Positions 22,612 through 34,829 of a stretch of DNA of 64,000 bases are shown here, one piece after another. The stretch comes from Enoplolaimus lenunculus (lineage: Eukaryota; Nematoda; Enoplea; Enoplida; Thoracostomopsidae), in the NCBI GenBank assembly GCA_030248215.1, contig JASANG010000627.1:372001-436000 (forward strand), given 5' to 3'. A program made the translations under genes and the position numbers. Positions within the stretch are counted from its first letter, which is position 1. Each line of letters begins with the position of its first letter. The notes under the pieces were generated by a model. The model saw only the letters and a list, made by a program, of their open reading frames with translations. It was not told the DNA's origin and did not search any database.

Positions 22612-22683
22612 GGATGCGGTGGAGCTCGAACCCACGACGTACGGATTACCGGTCCGCTGTTCTAACCACTGAGCTACGCAGCC
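22612..22683 (-). tRNA. tRNA-Thr(GGT)-like sequence; gene, pseudogene or SINE head
   Basis: The minus strand folds as a 72-nt cloverleaf. The acceptor is GGCTGCG with CGCATCC (one mismatch), the D arm GCTC..GAAC (one mismatch), the anticodon stem GCGGA/TCCGT, the loop CCGGTAA with anticodon GGT, and the T arm GTGGG-TTCGAGC-TCCAC. The A box TAGCTCAGTGG and B box GGTTCGAGCTCC are excellent, and TTTT follows about 12 nt downstream. Position 33 is C instead of the near-universal U, and there are stem mismatches, so it may be a pseudogene or the head of a SINE. A decayed relative lies at 2425-2496. Confidence 0.5.
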
Positions 22684-22755
22684 ATGCAAACTTTTCGCTA
22701 CAATGGCTATATATATACCTGAGTTTGGTACTACAAGATACGTATATATATGAAT

Positions 22756-23092
22756 GCGGATCCAGGATCTCAAAATGGGGGGCTCTAAAATTTCTCAGAT
22801 AATAAACATATTTTTGACCAACATACAAACCACGAACTATTGCCATAAAATTGACTTCTTTACGTTCGTTCCATTGAAATGAATCACAAATAAAACTAAC
22901 ATATCAACGCAATTTAGATCTAAACAACAGGGTGGCAACATAAATTCGGATTTGGTTTCGAACAGGCACAAATTTAAAGGCAGCTGCGTATACTATTGTG
23001 TATAAAACAGAGAACTGACACTATATAACTTTTGTCGAGATGCTGTTGGGGGGCCCACGGCCGGGGTGGGCCTCCCCATGGATCCGCCATTG
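22756..23092. mobile_element. hAT-like MITE (CAGTGGCGGATCC family), long form
   Basis: It starts TGCGGATCCAGGATCTCAAA and ends CCATGGATCCGCCATTG. Like 37741-37915 it has TTTGTCGAGATGCTGTTGGG near the right end, plus about 150 bp of extra interior that it shares with 39071-39447 (CACAATAGTATA..AGAGAACTGACA, in the opposite sense). The left terminus is eroded and no target duplication is clear. Confidence 0.6.
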
Positions 23093-24279
23093 CGCCGCGA
23101 AACCGACCCTTTCCCTCACAGACTATATTGTCAGCAACTATAGTAAACGCGCAAGATGCAAGAAATGCTGAATTTACAATGATTAATAATCATTGTACGA
23201 ACAAAAAAAATCACAAATATGCGAGCCCCTCGGCTCAACCGTTCAGCCGACGTATTAACGCTGTCCAGCCGATATTAACTTGGTTGCTCGAATTCTAGCT
23301 TGAAATTAATAAATCAAAAGATAAATGGAAAAAAATATGATTGAAATGGTTAATAATCCATGCACAGCATAAATAAAAAATCTTTCCTTCTACACAAAAA
23401 CATGAAGTCGCATATCGTACTTCTGAGTTTGTCAGACTGATTTAATCGATCAATATCTTCATGTTAACGCTAATTCGTGCGTTAATAACACCTTCGTGAC
23501 ATGTCCTTGTGACATGCCTAACATCTATGTCAAGATAACAGGAATATGTTATATGGAAACGAGTCAAATGGTCGCCTTATGATAAACGTAATCACGGTTT
23601 ATATACAGTTTCGATCTGTAGTTTAAGATCAATTCGCTCGTCTTATCTCGCCGTATCAAGCTAAAACAGGGATTGTTTGCATAAGGCAAAACCTTAGTGT
23701 AAACGCAGGAAGACAAAAGGGCTTGAAAGGCCATTCATATTTTCGAAACCAAAAGTTTGTATGAAGGATTTTATGCTAAAACTGCGTTTGGCTTCTTGAT
23801 CGCAATGACTCCTAATATATTTCAAATATATTCGCTCATTGCTGATCCCCCTTCGATATTGAACCCGCTACTGCGTCCATGAACACTATAAAGATAATTA
23901 CTTAGCTAGTTTTGTTTTTGCACGACACGTTAAGCTGAATCTGTTACGACGTCTGCGTGCAAATCTTTCTTTGTAGGTAAATTTTTGTCAGGTTCTGTGT
24001 GACCGTGTAATAACATGAAGCCGTACATATTTTATGCCTTTCTTCGAATAAAACGTAGAACAAACCTGAACCAACATATATTTGATTTTATACGCTGTAC
24101 AGAGATTTCCAAGGTTATACGCATCGTTTGAGTTCACCTACTCCTTTATAACGATTAAAAGTGATAACGCTATAAAATTTGAGGTTCGAATTGTAACGGT
24201 CCTATGAATATGGTTCACAGAGCGATGATTGCCTATAAAGTATTAATACTTTTGTCACGATCTTTGGAACTTTTATACT

Positions 24280-24353
24280 TCAATATCCGTTTTCCGTTAT
24301 TTTGATTACTGTCCGTTTCCGTTATTTTTACTATCCGTTTACACTCTGCTGCA
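24280..24353. mobile_element. Right-end fragment of the CAGGGTGTAA hAT-like family
   Basis: ATATCCGTTTTCCGTTATTT..TACTATCCGTTTACACTCTG matches the right ends of 30703-31088 and 6762-7298. The left part is not recognisable. Confidence 0.5.
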
Positions 24354-24358
24354 AATAC

Positions 24359-25418
24359 TGTAATGACCCGAATAAGAAGGAGAGATAAATAAGAGAGGAT
24401 CTCCATTTTGAATCCCGATCAATAGGAGTCCATATAGCTAATAAGAGTCCGAAGCGGATAGAGTCTCTAAACTATAATTATCCCGAATTGTAGTGCATAA
24501 ATGACTAAAGGACCAAATAAGTTGAGTTCGAAACTTTAAAGCGTACTTAAGTTTGAAAGTATCTACTTGAGCGAAGCGAAACTCCGAGCGAACCTCGGAG
24601 TTTCGCGAAGCGTTTTATGTTTTGTACTTGGGGGTCGAAAGGTGGATGTCCGTCCGTCCGTCTGTCCGTCCGAAAAGAATCTCAGGAACGGCTGAACCGA
24701 TTTTGATAAACTTTTTTGTTTGAAAGCCAATTATCCTGGGGTGTTAACCTCGCATTGGAGTTTTAAAATTTTGAGGCGTTTATTAGCTACAGGCTAATTT
24801 GCATAATTAAGCCTAAATAAGTTCTTTCCACAATATTTCACTAATTATTACAGTTAGAAGCAATCTAATTTTAGTATTAAAGGGTTTTTGGGTGCGAGGA
24901 ATCTGAGTAGACTGTTTACAAACCTCTAAAACCGATGATTGAGCAGTTAGCTAATAGATAATTTGCATATTAGCATAGGTTATAAGCCTAAATTAGGACT
25001 TTTTACAATATTTCACTAATTATTAAGATTAAAAGCAATGTAATTTCAGAACTAAAGGGTTTTTAGGCGCATGGAATTTGAATAAATAGTTTACAAACAT
25101 CCAAAACTGATAATTGAATAGTTAGCTAATAACTAATTTGCATATTAGCTTAATTGACAAGACAAAACTAGGACTTTTCAAATTATTTCATTAATATATA
25201 TGTGCATTCCTATGTATAAGTGCATTTTCGCTCAAGCTTTTGATACAAGACAAATAAAACGTTTAATTCAACGGATAGTTGCAATTCCGGATATATATTA
25301 GTAACGAAGGGCGGCGAAGGGCGAGTCAAAATAAATAGTCTGTAATCAAATAACAGGGGGGCATTCTCTGGATAGGCCAAATAGATATCAATCCGCCCTC
25401 TTGATCGGGTCACTACAG
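24359..25418. mobile_element. Tc1/mariner-like element (CTGTAGTGACCC family) split by a nested insert
   Basis: It is flanked by TA at 24357-24358 and 25419-25420. The left end CTGTAATGACCCGAATAAG is inverted as ..GGGTCACTACAG at the right. It is interrupted by the unrelated sequence at 24562-25195. With the insert ignored it is about 430 bp, the size of 38242-38669. It has no transposase frame and is non-autonomous. Confidence 0.65.
24562..25195. mobile_element. Nested repeat with GCGAAGCGAAACTCCGAG hairpin and 175-bp tandem units
   Basis: It starts with a hairpin whose stem is CGAAACTCCGA / TCGGAGTTTCG, then (GTCC)n and a block containing CAGGAACGGCTGAACCGA. After that about 2.3 tandem copies of a 175-bp unit follow (equivalent points at 24841, 25016 and 25191). 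There are no coding frames. The class is unknown; the hairpin plus GTCCGTCC leader recalls dispersed repeats seen in many invertebrates (recollection, not checked). Confidence 0.5.
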
Positions 25419-26684
25419 TATCATATTATATTTTCTAAATGTGTGTATAGCTAGGTAACATAAGTAACCAACTCGTCTGCTGAATATTATATACTAGAAT
25501 TTGATTTTTTAATTACTACGCTGATCTGAGATCGTGTACTTGGTATTTTAAAACACATCTGCGCCCTGTCGCCCACTTTTCTATTCATTCATAAGCCCGC
25601 GAATGATAAAACTGTCCCGTTCAATGTCATATGTTCCACATTATCCCGTGAGATGTCGGCCGTTGTATAGATTGTAATTCTGAGAGGTGTTTTGTAAGTT
25701 ATAATATATAAAGTTTTAGCTAATTGTGAAGCAGGAATGGTGAATGTTCTGGAGACATGAGAAAAGGTACTTACAGACTTCAACATAACCAGCAGATAGG
25801 GTGCAACCGTAATTATAAAATACCGGAACCGGAAAGTTATAAAAATACCGGACCGGAAAACAAAAATCCCTTGTTACCGAAAAATTCATTTTAAAGCTAT
25901 TTTATCGCTTTTAATTGTGTAACCACACCATTTAAAATGCCCAAATCCTGCAAGAATAATGCAGTAGCTGAGAGTCGTATGAAAAAAAATATTTTTAAGA
26001 ATTACGTTCAAAACATCATTTTTAAATGCCGTTAAATTATATATAATTCACGAACTGACTACTTGACATGCTTGCGTAGATAAACGGATTGCACTTGCAG
26101 CCATATAGTCGAGTTTCAACGTCAATAGACACAAAATCGTTGAAATACGTCGCACAGGTAAGTCTGAGTCATGACAAAAAGATGCTTTTCAATATGAAAG
26201 TACTGTATTTTTCAGTATTCTGCTCCTGCAAAACTGAGAAACGTGTAACGAAATCACTGTCGCATAAATTCTATGTTACATCTCATAGGTATCTTTAAAA
26301 TCAGACAATACCCTCTGTGTGACCTAACAATTAACAGATTCTATTAGGTACCTCTGCACATCCTGCAAGCACATCCCGTTTGCCAAAACAGAAATCTTAA
26401 ATGTCGGAATAACGTCCTACTGCTCAGAAACCGACAATAGTATTTAATTTACAACGTGTAAATTTACATAAACAAAGTAAATTAAATCAAATTATATAGG
26501 TACCAGCTGGTTTAATGGAATGCGTATTGAATAAAAAATTAAAAAAACTACGCAATTATTTTTCGAAAACAATCATATCTTGTGGATGAAACAACAGAGT
26601 AAATCTGCAGTAGGCCAAAACCACTTGACTCGATTGCACAGTTGCAATGTTGTGCATTAATTTGGAAGACGGGTTATATATAAT

Positions 26685-27000
26685 CAGGGTGTAAACGGAT
26701 AGTAAAAATAACGGAAACGGATAGTGATCAAAATAACGGAAAACATATCTTGAAGTATAAAAGTATCAAAGATGTTTTATTATTCTGCCAACACATCTGA
26801 GGCGTGCAAATATACACTGGACTTTCTAAAATTTTAAAATGGCGCATGTATTAAAATTTTTTTAAATTGTAGCATATCTGTAATGAAAATTAGGCAATAT
26901 AAACCTGATTTATAACTAAATTTGATGTGAAAAGATTGTTATTTCTATAACGGAAACGGACACCCATTTTTACCGGAAGTGGATATCCGGTCACGCCTTG
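26685..27000. mobile_element. hAT-like MITE (CAGGGTGTAA family)
   Basis: The left end CAGGGTGTAAACGGATAGTA and the right end GGATATCCGGTCACGCCTTG enclose non-coding sequence that matches 30703-31088 and 41045-41428 (shared CTGCCAACACA, GGCGTGCAAATA and ACGGAAACGGACA blocks). The flanking 8-mers match only at 5 of 8. Confidence 0.6.
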
Positions 27001-27732
27001 GTTATGATGAAACCACCAGAGTTTAAACGGACGAACAGAATTTAAAAGCAAAATATCACGGTCAGGCTGCTGAAATTGCCAACAATAAAGAAATATGTCT
27101 AATACTCTTAATGCGGAGTTCACGTTATACCTGGGGCAACCAGGAACACGTTTTGTCCCAATTACAATATCGGGTACCATTGCATCTCCATGCTGATCCT
27201 CTATCAAATTCCGAAAGATTTAAATTGTCTACTAGCCAAATGTAGCATTCAGTTTTTGCACTGCAATATTATGCTTAAAAAGTCTGCAAAGTTGCACTAA
27301 ACTAAAATGAAACCCATGTAGAATATCATGACACTAAATAATTTCAATTATTTGTATTCGGGAATATATTTAGGGAATATTTCCGTCAAAAACAAAAGGA
27401 CAGAAACTAAATCAGCATTAAAAACCATCATTTAATGCCACATTATTTCTTTTTAACATTTTAGGTCCAGCATGTTATCATGTGATGTTTGATAGAATTT
27501 TGAAATATTATATGACACTCCCATGAATCCCGCCGTATCATGTGACATAATCACTACTTGTTTATGATGATCACTTAAGATCAATTATTTTTAAGCCAAT
27601 GTCATGTAACATTCACATTTTGTCGTCATAGTCCATACTTAGATAACATGCTAAGTTGTCGTGGAATCAACATAAACAAATCGTGTTCCTGGCTGGTCCA
27701 GTTATAACGTAAAGCCCGCATAACTTCGTTAC

Positions 27733-27738
27733 TTTATT
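27733..27738 (-). promoter_or_regulatory. Polyadenylation signal AATAAA for RABGGTB
   Basis: A canonical AATAAA on the minus strand lies 52 bases past the stop codon of the gene ending at 27790. Confidence 0.6.
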
Positions 27739-27789
27739 AAAACAAACAGCCCAATAATTAAACACCACTGTTTCAACTACATTTTGGTT

Positions 27790-30700
27790 TTAATCAAGTA
27801 ATTGAATTTCGATTTTACAGCGATCAATAACTTCTTGAGGCATACAAAATACTGGATTTATTTCTTTTAATCCACCGACCCCAATCAGTGATAGTCCGGC
27901 GAGACCAAACACAGTATGGAATGGGTCAGGCTGAAAAAAGGTTATAAGAATATATAGTATTTGAGTATTTCCAGTCGGCAACTTAAGTAATAATTAAAAC
28001 ACTACGTATGTATGTTCATAAGTATGTAAGATTTGAGAAAGAAGAACTTAATAGATAAATATGAATGTGACCAATAGTGATGGGAGTCTCAGTGACAGGC
28101 TCAGTCCAAGTTTCAGTCTCAAGTTTAGAAACTGAGACTAAGGCAATGATCCAACCAGGATTGCCAGTTGCGGCAAATTGTTTCATTAATATGTATGATT
28201 GTTAATTGTTATAAGTAAATTGTTGGTATATAGCAACTTGCGGAATTAGACTTACGACTGCAAGATTGTCAAAAGTTTTGTTTTTAAAAGCGAACTGTGA
28301 CACACTCAATCAATTCTGTTTTGTATATAAATTCTTAAATATTGAACTGAACGATGTGCTAAATTTAGCCTGTGGGCCAACAGAATTTTCCTGAATTTAA
28401 GCCTCAAAACTTTGACTACAGTATCTGGCAGTCTGTTTATATGTATGAAATTTCAATCATAAAGTTTATAGTGCAAAAGCCAGCCAGTTTCACTAATATA
28501 ATTTCTGCGACAGAGCAATTTTTATTGTGCGAGTAAGAATCAGAATCGAAGCTTGTTTTGAATCGGAAATCTAATCGGAATTCCGGTTACACTCTGGTAT
28601 ATTTTGTGGCAAATAATGAATATACCGAATTCTCTTTGTTTTCTTTCACAATCTTATATTTGTTAAAGTTTTTTCAGCGAAATAGAGCCGACCTTCAAAA
28701 TTCGTGACTGAGAATTTTTCAAAAATGTTACGGTATTGGTGCAAATTTTTTTGAGACTCTCCAAAATGTCTCAAAAAGAACTTGAGACTGCCTTAGTCTC
28801 AGTCTCAACTTCTTACTGAGACTCCCATCCCTGGTGACTAAGCCGTGAAAAGATAAACTTACCACATCTTCAGGACGATCTGAAAATCCACCAGTTTCAG
28901 TATCTTGGCTAGCTAGAATAAAACGAACCAACGCATCCTAAAATATAAATTATACAGAAGACAACAATAAATTAAGTTCACACAAAATAAACTCCAAAGT
29001 ACCAATCTTAGTATCTTAATAACAAAATCAAAAATATAATCACAGCTATAAAAACGCTTCTTGAAAATTTAATAAACTTTTCACAGGATACGCGAATCTG
29101 TTTAGCTTGAAGTTGATATTTTCGGACAGCCATAAAATGTTATTTAATGATTGATCTCTAATAAATTCTCCGTTATAAAAATTACACTCCTTGTAAATTT
29201 ACATTTTACAAAAGACGCAAAACGATCTAGTATTTTGAATCATCGCAAATGTTATTGTGAAACTTTATTTTGCGGTTGCGACACTAATTGTAAATACGAA
29301 AAAATTATACTGTCGTTTGGCACAGAACTGAGAAGCAAATGAGTGTCATGGGATATGTACGATTTTGCAGATTATCAATTTGCATAATATTCTGCTTGTT
29401 TTCTTTTGTTCCGGCTAAAAAATATCCCTCAAGTTCTAAAAAATACGATTCGGCTAGTACAAAACGAATTGAACAGCGTATGTGTAGGACTTGCTTTATC
29501 GATCCAGTGCAGTTTGTTTAAAATTGCAAGACTAGCAAGGACCCACCATGAATAGCACACGTCAGGAAGTTTTTCTGGACGCCCTATAACAAATAACTTT
29601 GTAATGGTGGTGTAAATAAAACGAGAAAAATGAATTCGACCATAAGTACTAGTAAACTGACTCGGTAAATTTAGAATCTGTATAAGTTTCAAACCCGAAG
29701 TATACTTTGATTGCTTGCTCCGTCTAGTACACAAGGCGCTGTTTCAACTCGAAATTCTCCCGAACGCTTACAAATGTTTTGTGATATATATTTTAAATCC
29801 AACAAAATAATTTTTTTCTCCAGCATATCCCTGCCCTCAAAGATCTCTTACCATTTAGTCCACCTGAAGGCAACTGCCGTTCACACAACCAATGCCCCAA
29901 TTTATCAGCATCGACGCGATAGAGATCTTTAGTGATTGCTAACACACCGAGACAGCAATAAATCTATAAAACAACATATATCATAAAACAATACAAAAAT
30001 CACACGCTGCTTCACCTTAAGAAACTTGCAAGAAATAGTGATCTCGTCTAAGGCGTGATTGAAATCGTAATCTTCAATGGTTTAAACACAGTAAGAAATG
30101 TACACCGAGTTTCTAATAAAAACGCTATTTTACCGAACAATAAATTCTCACTCACCTGACCAGCATGAGACTCGGATTTTGGCCGTGTTCCAAATCCGCC
30201 ATCGAAATTTTGGCACATCATCACGTACTCAACAGCGGCATTTATATCAATCGCGTCCAGCCTGTCCTGTGTTCATAATTTATATAAACGCAACGCAATT
30301 ATCTTCTTATAAAATACACATTTCAAAATATACATCTATATTCTCAGCTCTGTGTGTAGCACATATAGCTAGTCATCAGAAGGTTGTAAAACAAGCATGG
30401 CAGCAATGACTCTTAAAAGCATACAGAAGTAGAACAACTCAATTACAAAAAATTGAGCTAAACTGCGAAGGTCACAACCAGCTAATTCGACTGATACAAG
30501 GCCCTTAAATAACCAACTGGACAAGTTAACGATGGCTGCCACACACATTTGAGAATACTGATAACAAATTAAAATTACGATGCAAATCCTCAACTTTAGA
30601 TAAACCAATATTTCGAACATTTATTAAAAGAAAAGACCGAGTGACTGTAAAAAGACTGCTAAGTGATAATAAACGCTGATAGAACTCTGTATGTATGGAC

Positions 30701-33527
30701 ATCAGGGTGTAACAAAATATCCGTTCCGCTTCCGGCAAAAATCGATGTTCGTTTCCGTTATAGAACCATAATTTTCGTTATTTTTATGCCCAAAATTAGC
30801 TATACATCAAGTATATACCTCGCAATTTTTCATTATCGATATCTGCAATTGTTCGATATGAAATAAAAATTACGAAAATCATCCAAAATTTTAAAAAATT
30901 TTGATGCATCCGCAATTTTTTGTGTAAAAAATTAGAAAGATTGTGAACACTTGCCTCCCAAAACTCTGGTGCCAGAGAAATCAAATATCTTTGAAGCGTT
31001 TATACTTCAATATCCGCTTTCCGTTTCCGTTATTTTAATCACTATCCGTTCCGGTTTCTGTTATTTTTACTATCCACTTTACACTCTGATGTATAGGAAT
31101 AAAACATACACTACCAGAAGTTGTAAGCAGGCGACGGCACAAAACGAGAATCTGGTATCAATTTCACCTAAAAATGTGAACCAATTGTAAGAGCTACGCC
31201 GATTCAAAACTACCAAAATAATATTAAAAATGACAAGACAAGACACTGAAATTGTTCTAGACCAAAGCCAACTGGTTAAGTATAGCGGCAATATGACAGC
31301 CGCAGCTCCGTCGAATTACTAGTCTAACCTAAAGAATTATAACAACATAAAGTTATGTCTTTTTGCTAAAAAAATTTACGAATTCTAGAGTTGTCGATGC
31401 AAATGTTACTCAGTTTGGAAACTAAATTTGATACAAAAACGGGGCACGTCTGGGAGCACGCTCTGTCAGAAATTGCCAATGAATTAAAACAATTTACCTT
31501 TCGCAATATACTGCTTTCTGAAATTGTTATATAATCCTCACTGCATCATAACGTACATCTAAAACAACATGAAGTTGTTGACGTTAACTAGAAAACAAAA
31601 AATTGGACGATAAAGTAAAATGCCATTTCCCTGCTTACCCCATTTATCGCCAAAGAAACTCCCATCATTTTGTTGCAGCGAAACAATATACTGAACACAT
31701 TTTTCAACATCAATTGAATTCACGGCGTCGTACAGTACTAAAACCTAAAAACAACCTAAGTTTTTATTTTCGGGTATACGTACTCATCAATAACTGTCGC
31801 AAACACAATGATCATACATAACAGTTTGACAAAAAGCTGTAAAGATTTGGCAAATTAAAATACCGAAGCCGCACCCCGATTTTTAAGAAATTAAGAATAC
31901 GTTGTCACACTCTGCCACCACGGTGCAACCGGATATCAAGTAATGTCAGAGCTGGATGATCTAATATATAGCCCGCCGGAGCCGGATAATTAATGCAAAT
32001 CTAAAACTATATGGCATTTAAATATCAGAACGTAGCTAACAATTCTTCCTTCCGTGGCCTAACGTATTTAAAGTGTTTACGTGACAAAGCTTAACATTTC
32101 ACGCCGATGCATTTTTCAAACCTTAACAACGACCCTATTTCAAAATTCTATGTTCGTGTAGCGTTGCGTTCAGTTGCAATGTTTGTTTGGCCGATGTTAC
32201 TTTTAAGGACATCCAGTTTTCCGTATGTAATATAAAGTAGAGATGGCTAGGGGATTAAGGCAATTATTTTTGCTTAGAGGCTTAGTCATAGATTTATTTT
32301 TACGCTGAAGTTTAGGCTTTTGTCTAACAAATAGGAATATGCTGAGGTATATAGTGTTACGCCCCTAACATAACACTGGTAATCTCTGTGAGGTTTTGCA
32401 GCGCTACTACCTGTATGACAGAAAAATATGTAAAAGTAAGTCAATCAGTTAAACGGTAGTTGGCATATATATAAATGACGGTTTCAATTTTTTGAAGTTT
32501 TTAAAAAACATCCGGCAAGTTGGAATACCTGAGCCAGATGTCCATTTTTTGCCGGAACCGGATATTCGATCGCACGTTGCCAGCCACATAGATAAGACTG
32601 TAACGCTAAACGAAGCAACAGTACTTCAGGTACGTACGCCCACACCATCTGAAACCAATTCCACTCCCATATAAAAACCAAGGTGTGAAACTAAATTTGT
32701 ACCTGCACGGCACTTAAAGAATGCAACACATGTGAATCGTGATCAATGCTAGCACCAAAACCTCCATCATCATGTTGACAATCCTTGATAAAATCTATAA
32801 TTTCATCTCGATTCATTGTCTCCAACTTATACATTAAGTCCATCGCTGTAAGGCACCAATAAATACCTGACATCCGTAGATATTCTGACATAATATACTC
32901 CTAAAATATAAACAAATGTTTGCTTACAATCATAGCCAGTAAGAAGAAAATCTACACATTAAAACAATATCAAGATTGCTTATTATATACAAGAAAAAAC
33001 GAAAATATTTGTGCTTTCAGTGAGGTTTTAATCGTTATAACAACAAGCAAATTAAGGAAGCCAACATAGTTGCAAACTATGTAAAACATGACAATGAGAC
33101 TGCAAGCCAGCATTGTTCGTGCCGTAGAAACCTCATTATATTTGGATTTTTGGCTCCGTACATGAGGGACTGGTGAGTACGCCAAACATCTGTCCTTCAA
33201 AATTCGAATAAAATAACTTACATAGTCCTCTTTTTTCTTTTCGTAGGCTTGCAAATAACCGATATGTTTTTCCAAATATAGCTCAGCAGGCGCATCTTGC
33301 TTTATAGTTACATCCTTCGGTGTGAATAGCGACAGCAATGCCTAGGAATAGAATGAGATCAGAAACATAAAGCTAAAGTATGAATAAAGGGGAATAATCA
33401 TTTAGAAACTGTTCTCCCTCTTAATTCTACAAAATTGTAACAAGATTTATGTTTGATATCTTTAAGGTATATATTGCATTACCTGTACTGAAAAAATAAC
33501 AAAGGCAAACATCAATACGGACATCAT
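27790..33527 (-). CDS. RABGGTB: Rab geranylgeranyltransferase (type II) beta subunit, complete, 10 exons
   Basis: Exons in transcript order are 33527-33483, 33341-33222, 32900-32703, 31744-31639, 31167-31115, 30266-30156, 29963-29852, 29583-29495, 28937-28863 and 27930-27790. All phases agree and give 349 residues (human 331). The enzyme, with its alpha subunit and Rab escort protein, adds geranylgeranyl groups to the C-terminal cysteines of Rab GTPases in the cytosol. The alpha-alpha barrel repeats are clear ([68 protein letters not shown]). The three zinc ligands are present as Asp256, Cys258 and His308, exactly 18 above the human numbers. Intron 8 uses a GC donor (GATAAA|GCAAGT). The first exon, [15 protein letters not shown], is hydrophobic and unusual for a cytosolic enzyme; it is the least certain exon. 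Introns hold three or more MITEs. Confidence 0.93.
28075..28833. mobile_element. hAT-like non-autonomous element with GATGGGAGTCTCAGT ends, in RABGGTB intron 9
   Basis: The left end TAGTGATGGGAGTCTCAGT is inverted at the right as ACTGAGACTCCCATCCCTG. Flanking 8-mers GTGACCAA (28067-28074) and GTGACTAA (28834-28841) match at 7 of 8. It is 759 bp with no transposase frame. Short GAGACT/AGTCTC words repeat just inside both ends. Its right end is only 29 bp from the splice donor after exon 9 (28863). Confidence 0.8.
30703..31088. mobile_element. hAT-like MITE (CAGGGTGTAA family) in RABGGTB intron 5
   Basis: It starts CAGGGTGTAACAAAATATCC and ends TACTATCCACTTTACACTCTG. The interior is non-coding and shared with 26685-27000. 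It ends 27 bp from exon 5 (31115), in the intron just after its donor. ATGTATAG after the right end is close to ATGTATGG found 4 bp before the left end, so a disturbed target duplication is possible. Confidence 0.65.
32189..32379. mobile_element. MITE with GGCCGATGTTACTTTTAAGG ends and TTAGGC-like interior, RABGGTB intron 3
   Basis: The left end GGCCGATGTTACTTTTAAGG pairs with the right end GTTACGCCCCTAACATAACACTGG. Decayed GCTTAGAGGCTTAG / GTTTAGGC units lie between. It is a decayed member of the family at 17182-17376. Confidence 0.5.
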
Positions 33528-34829
33528 ATTTATGATGGTTAAACTACGTAGTTAGAAAGTCAGTTGCGGTGACAATACATACATAAAGGTTCTGTTTGTT
33601 TACAATAACTTACCATAGAGTGATAAATTGAAGCCTAATTTCTAAACAAGCAGTAAACGTACTAATATATACCTATACTTCTGCAAACGAAATTATGTTT
33701 AATACGTTTTCCTTTGATGTACATTTCTAAAACAATGCAACCACGCATCTTATTATTTACGAATAGAATTTATTAATCCGCGTTCAGCATAAGAACAAAA
33801 AAGTTAAAGTGATTTTACACATGTAAGACAAGTTTGTTAAGCACACATGCCATGTAATGCACACTTGAGTTTCTGTAACACATAGCTAAGTAATTTCCCT
33901 GCTTTGTTAAATTGCAATTTCAGACGGCCGACATTACTCTGAATTGATATAAAACGTTGCGACCAAGTTTTGAATAATTGTTTTAAGTTATGTAATTACA
34001 CTAACTACTTTGTTTTGTAGCTTATTGGTGCACGCAAATTGCAATGCCTGCATAATTTCGTGCGGTATTATAGCTAGAATTTTGTATATGATATTCGCAT
34101 AAACAACCCGCGGTATCATTTGACATATTGCTACTTGCATACAATGATCACCTGAGCTCAGTGGTTTGCAAGTCGATATCATGTGGAATTTACATTTCAA
34201 CAATTCATGTTGACGACGAACAAAACAAAACATTTTTCGGGCTGCCCCAGTCTGTTGTGAACCCGCACCAGTGTATGTATCAGGGTGCAACCGGAGGTCA
34301 AAAATACCGGAGCCGGAGCCGGAGGTCAACGAAACTTGCCTGAGCCGGAGCTGAGGTGAAATTATAGGTGGTAAAAATGACGGTTGATGAGAATATACAA
34401 TGTGTACGCAACAATCAGGTGTGTTCTAGTCCTTTTTAAAAGTATAGCCTTATAGAATACAGGTCTATTATATAACTTACCGTTTTACATGCAGCAAAAT
34501 GTGGTACTTTATATATACAAAGTCAGAAATGAGCTTAATAGTAAAACACCTAAAGCATATTGTACCACACCTGCTTTCGGTAAGAACTTTGGCTTGAACA
34601 AAAAAGTGCAATAGTGTTCATTCTTGGCCCATATATCTAAAAATCAGCAGCTTTTTCGTGTGACTGCAATAAAATAAGCTTGCTTTACGCAAATTTTTTG
34701 CGCAGGGTTTAAAATTGCCTTAGGCTTGTATACGCTTTTATTCTAACGGCCCTGTTCTATACAATACACGAATACATAGACGTCACCGAGTTGTACTAGA
34801 GCAATATAAAGTGTACCTAAACTAGCAAC

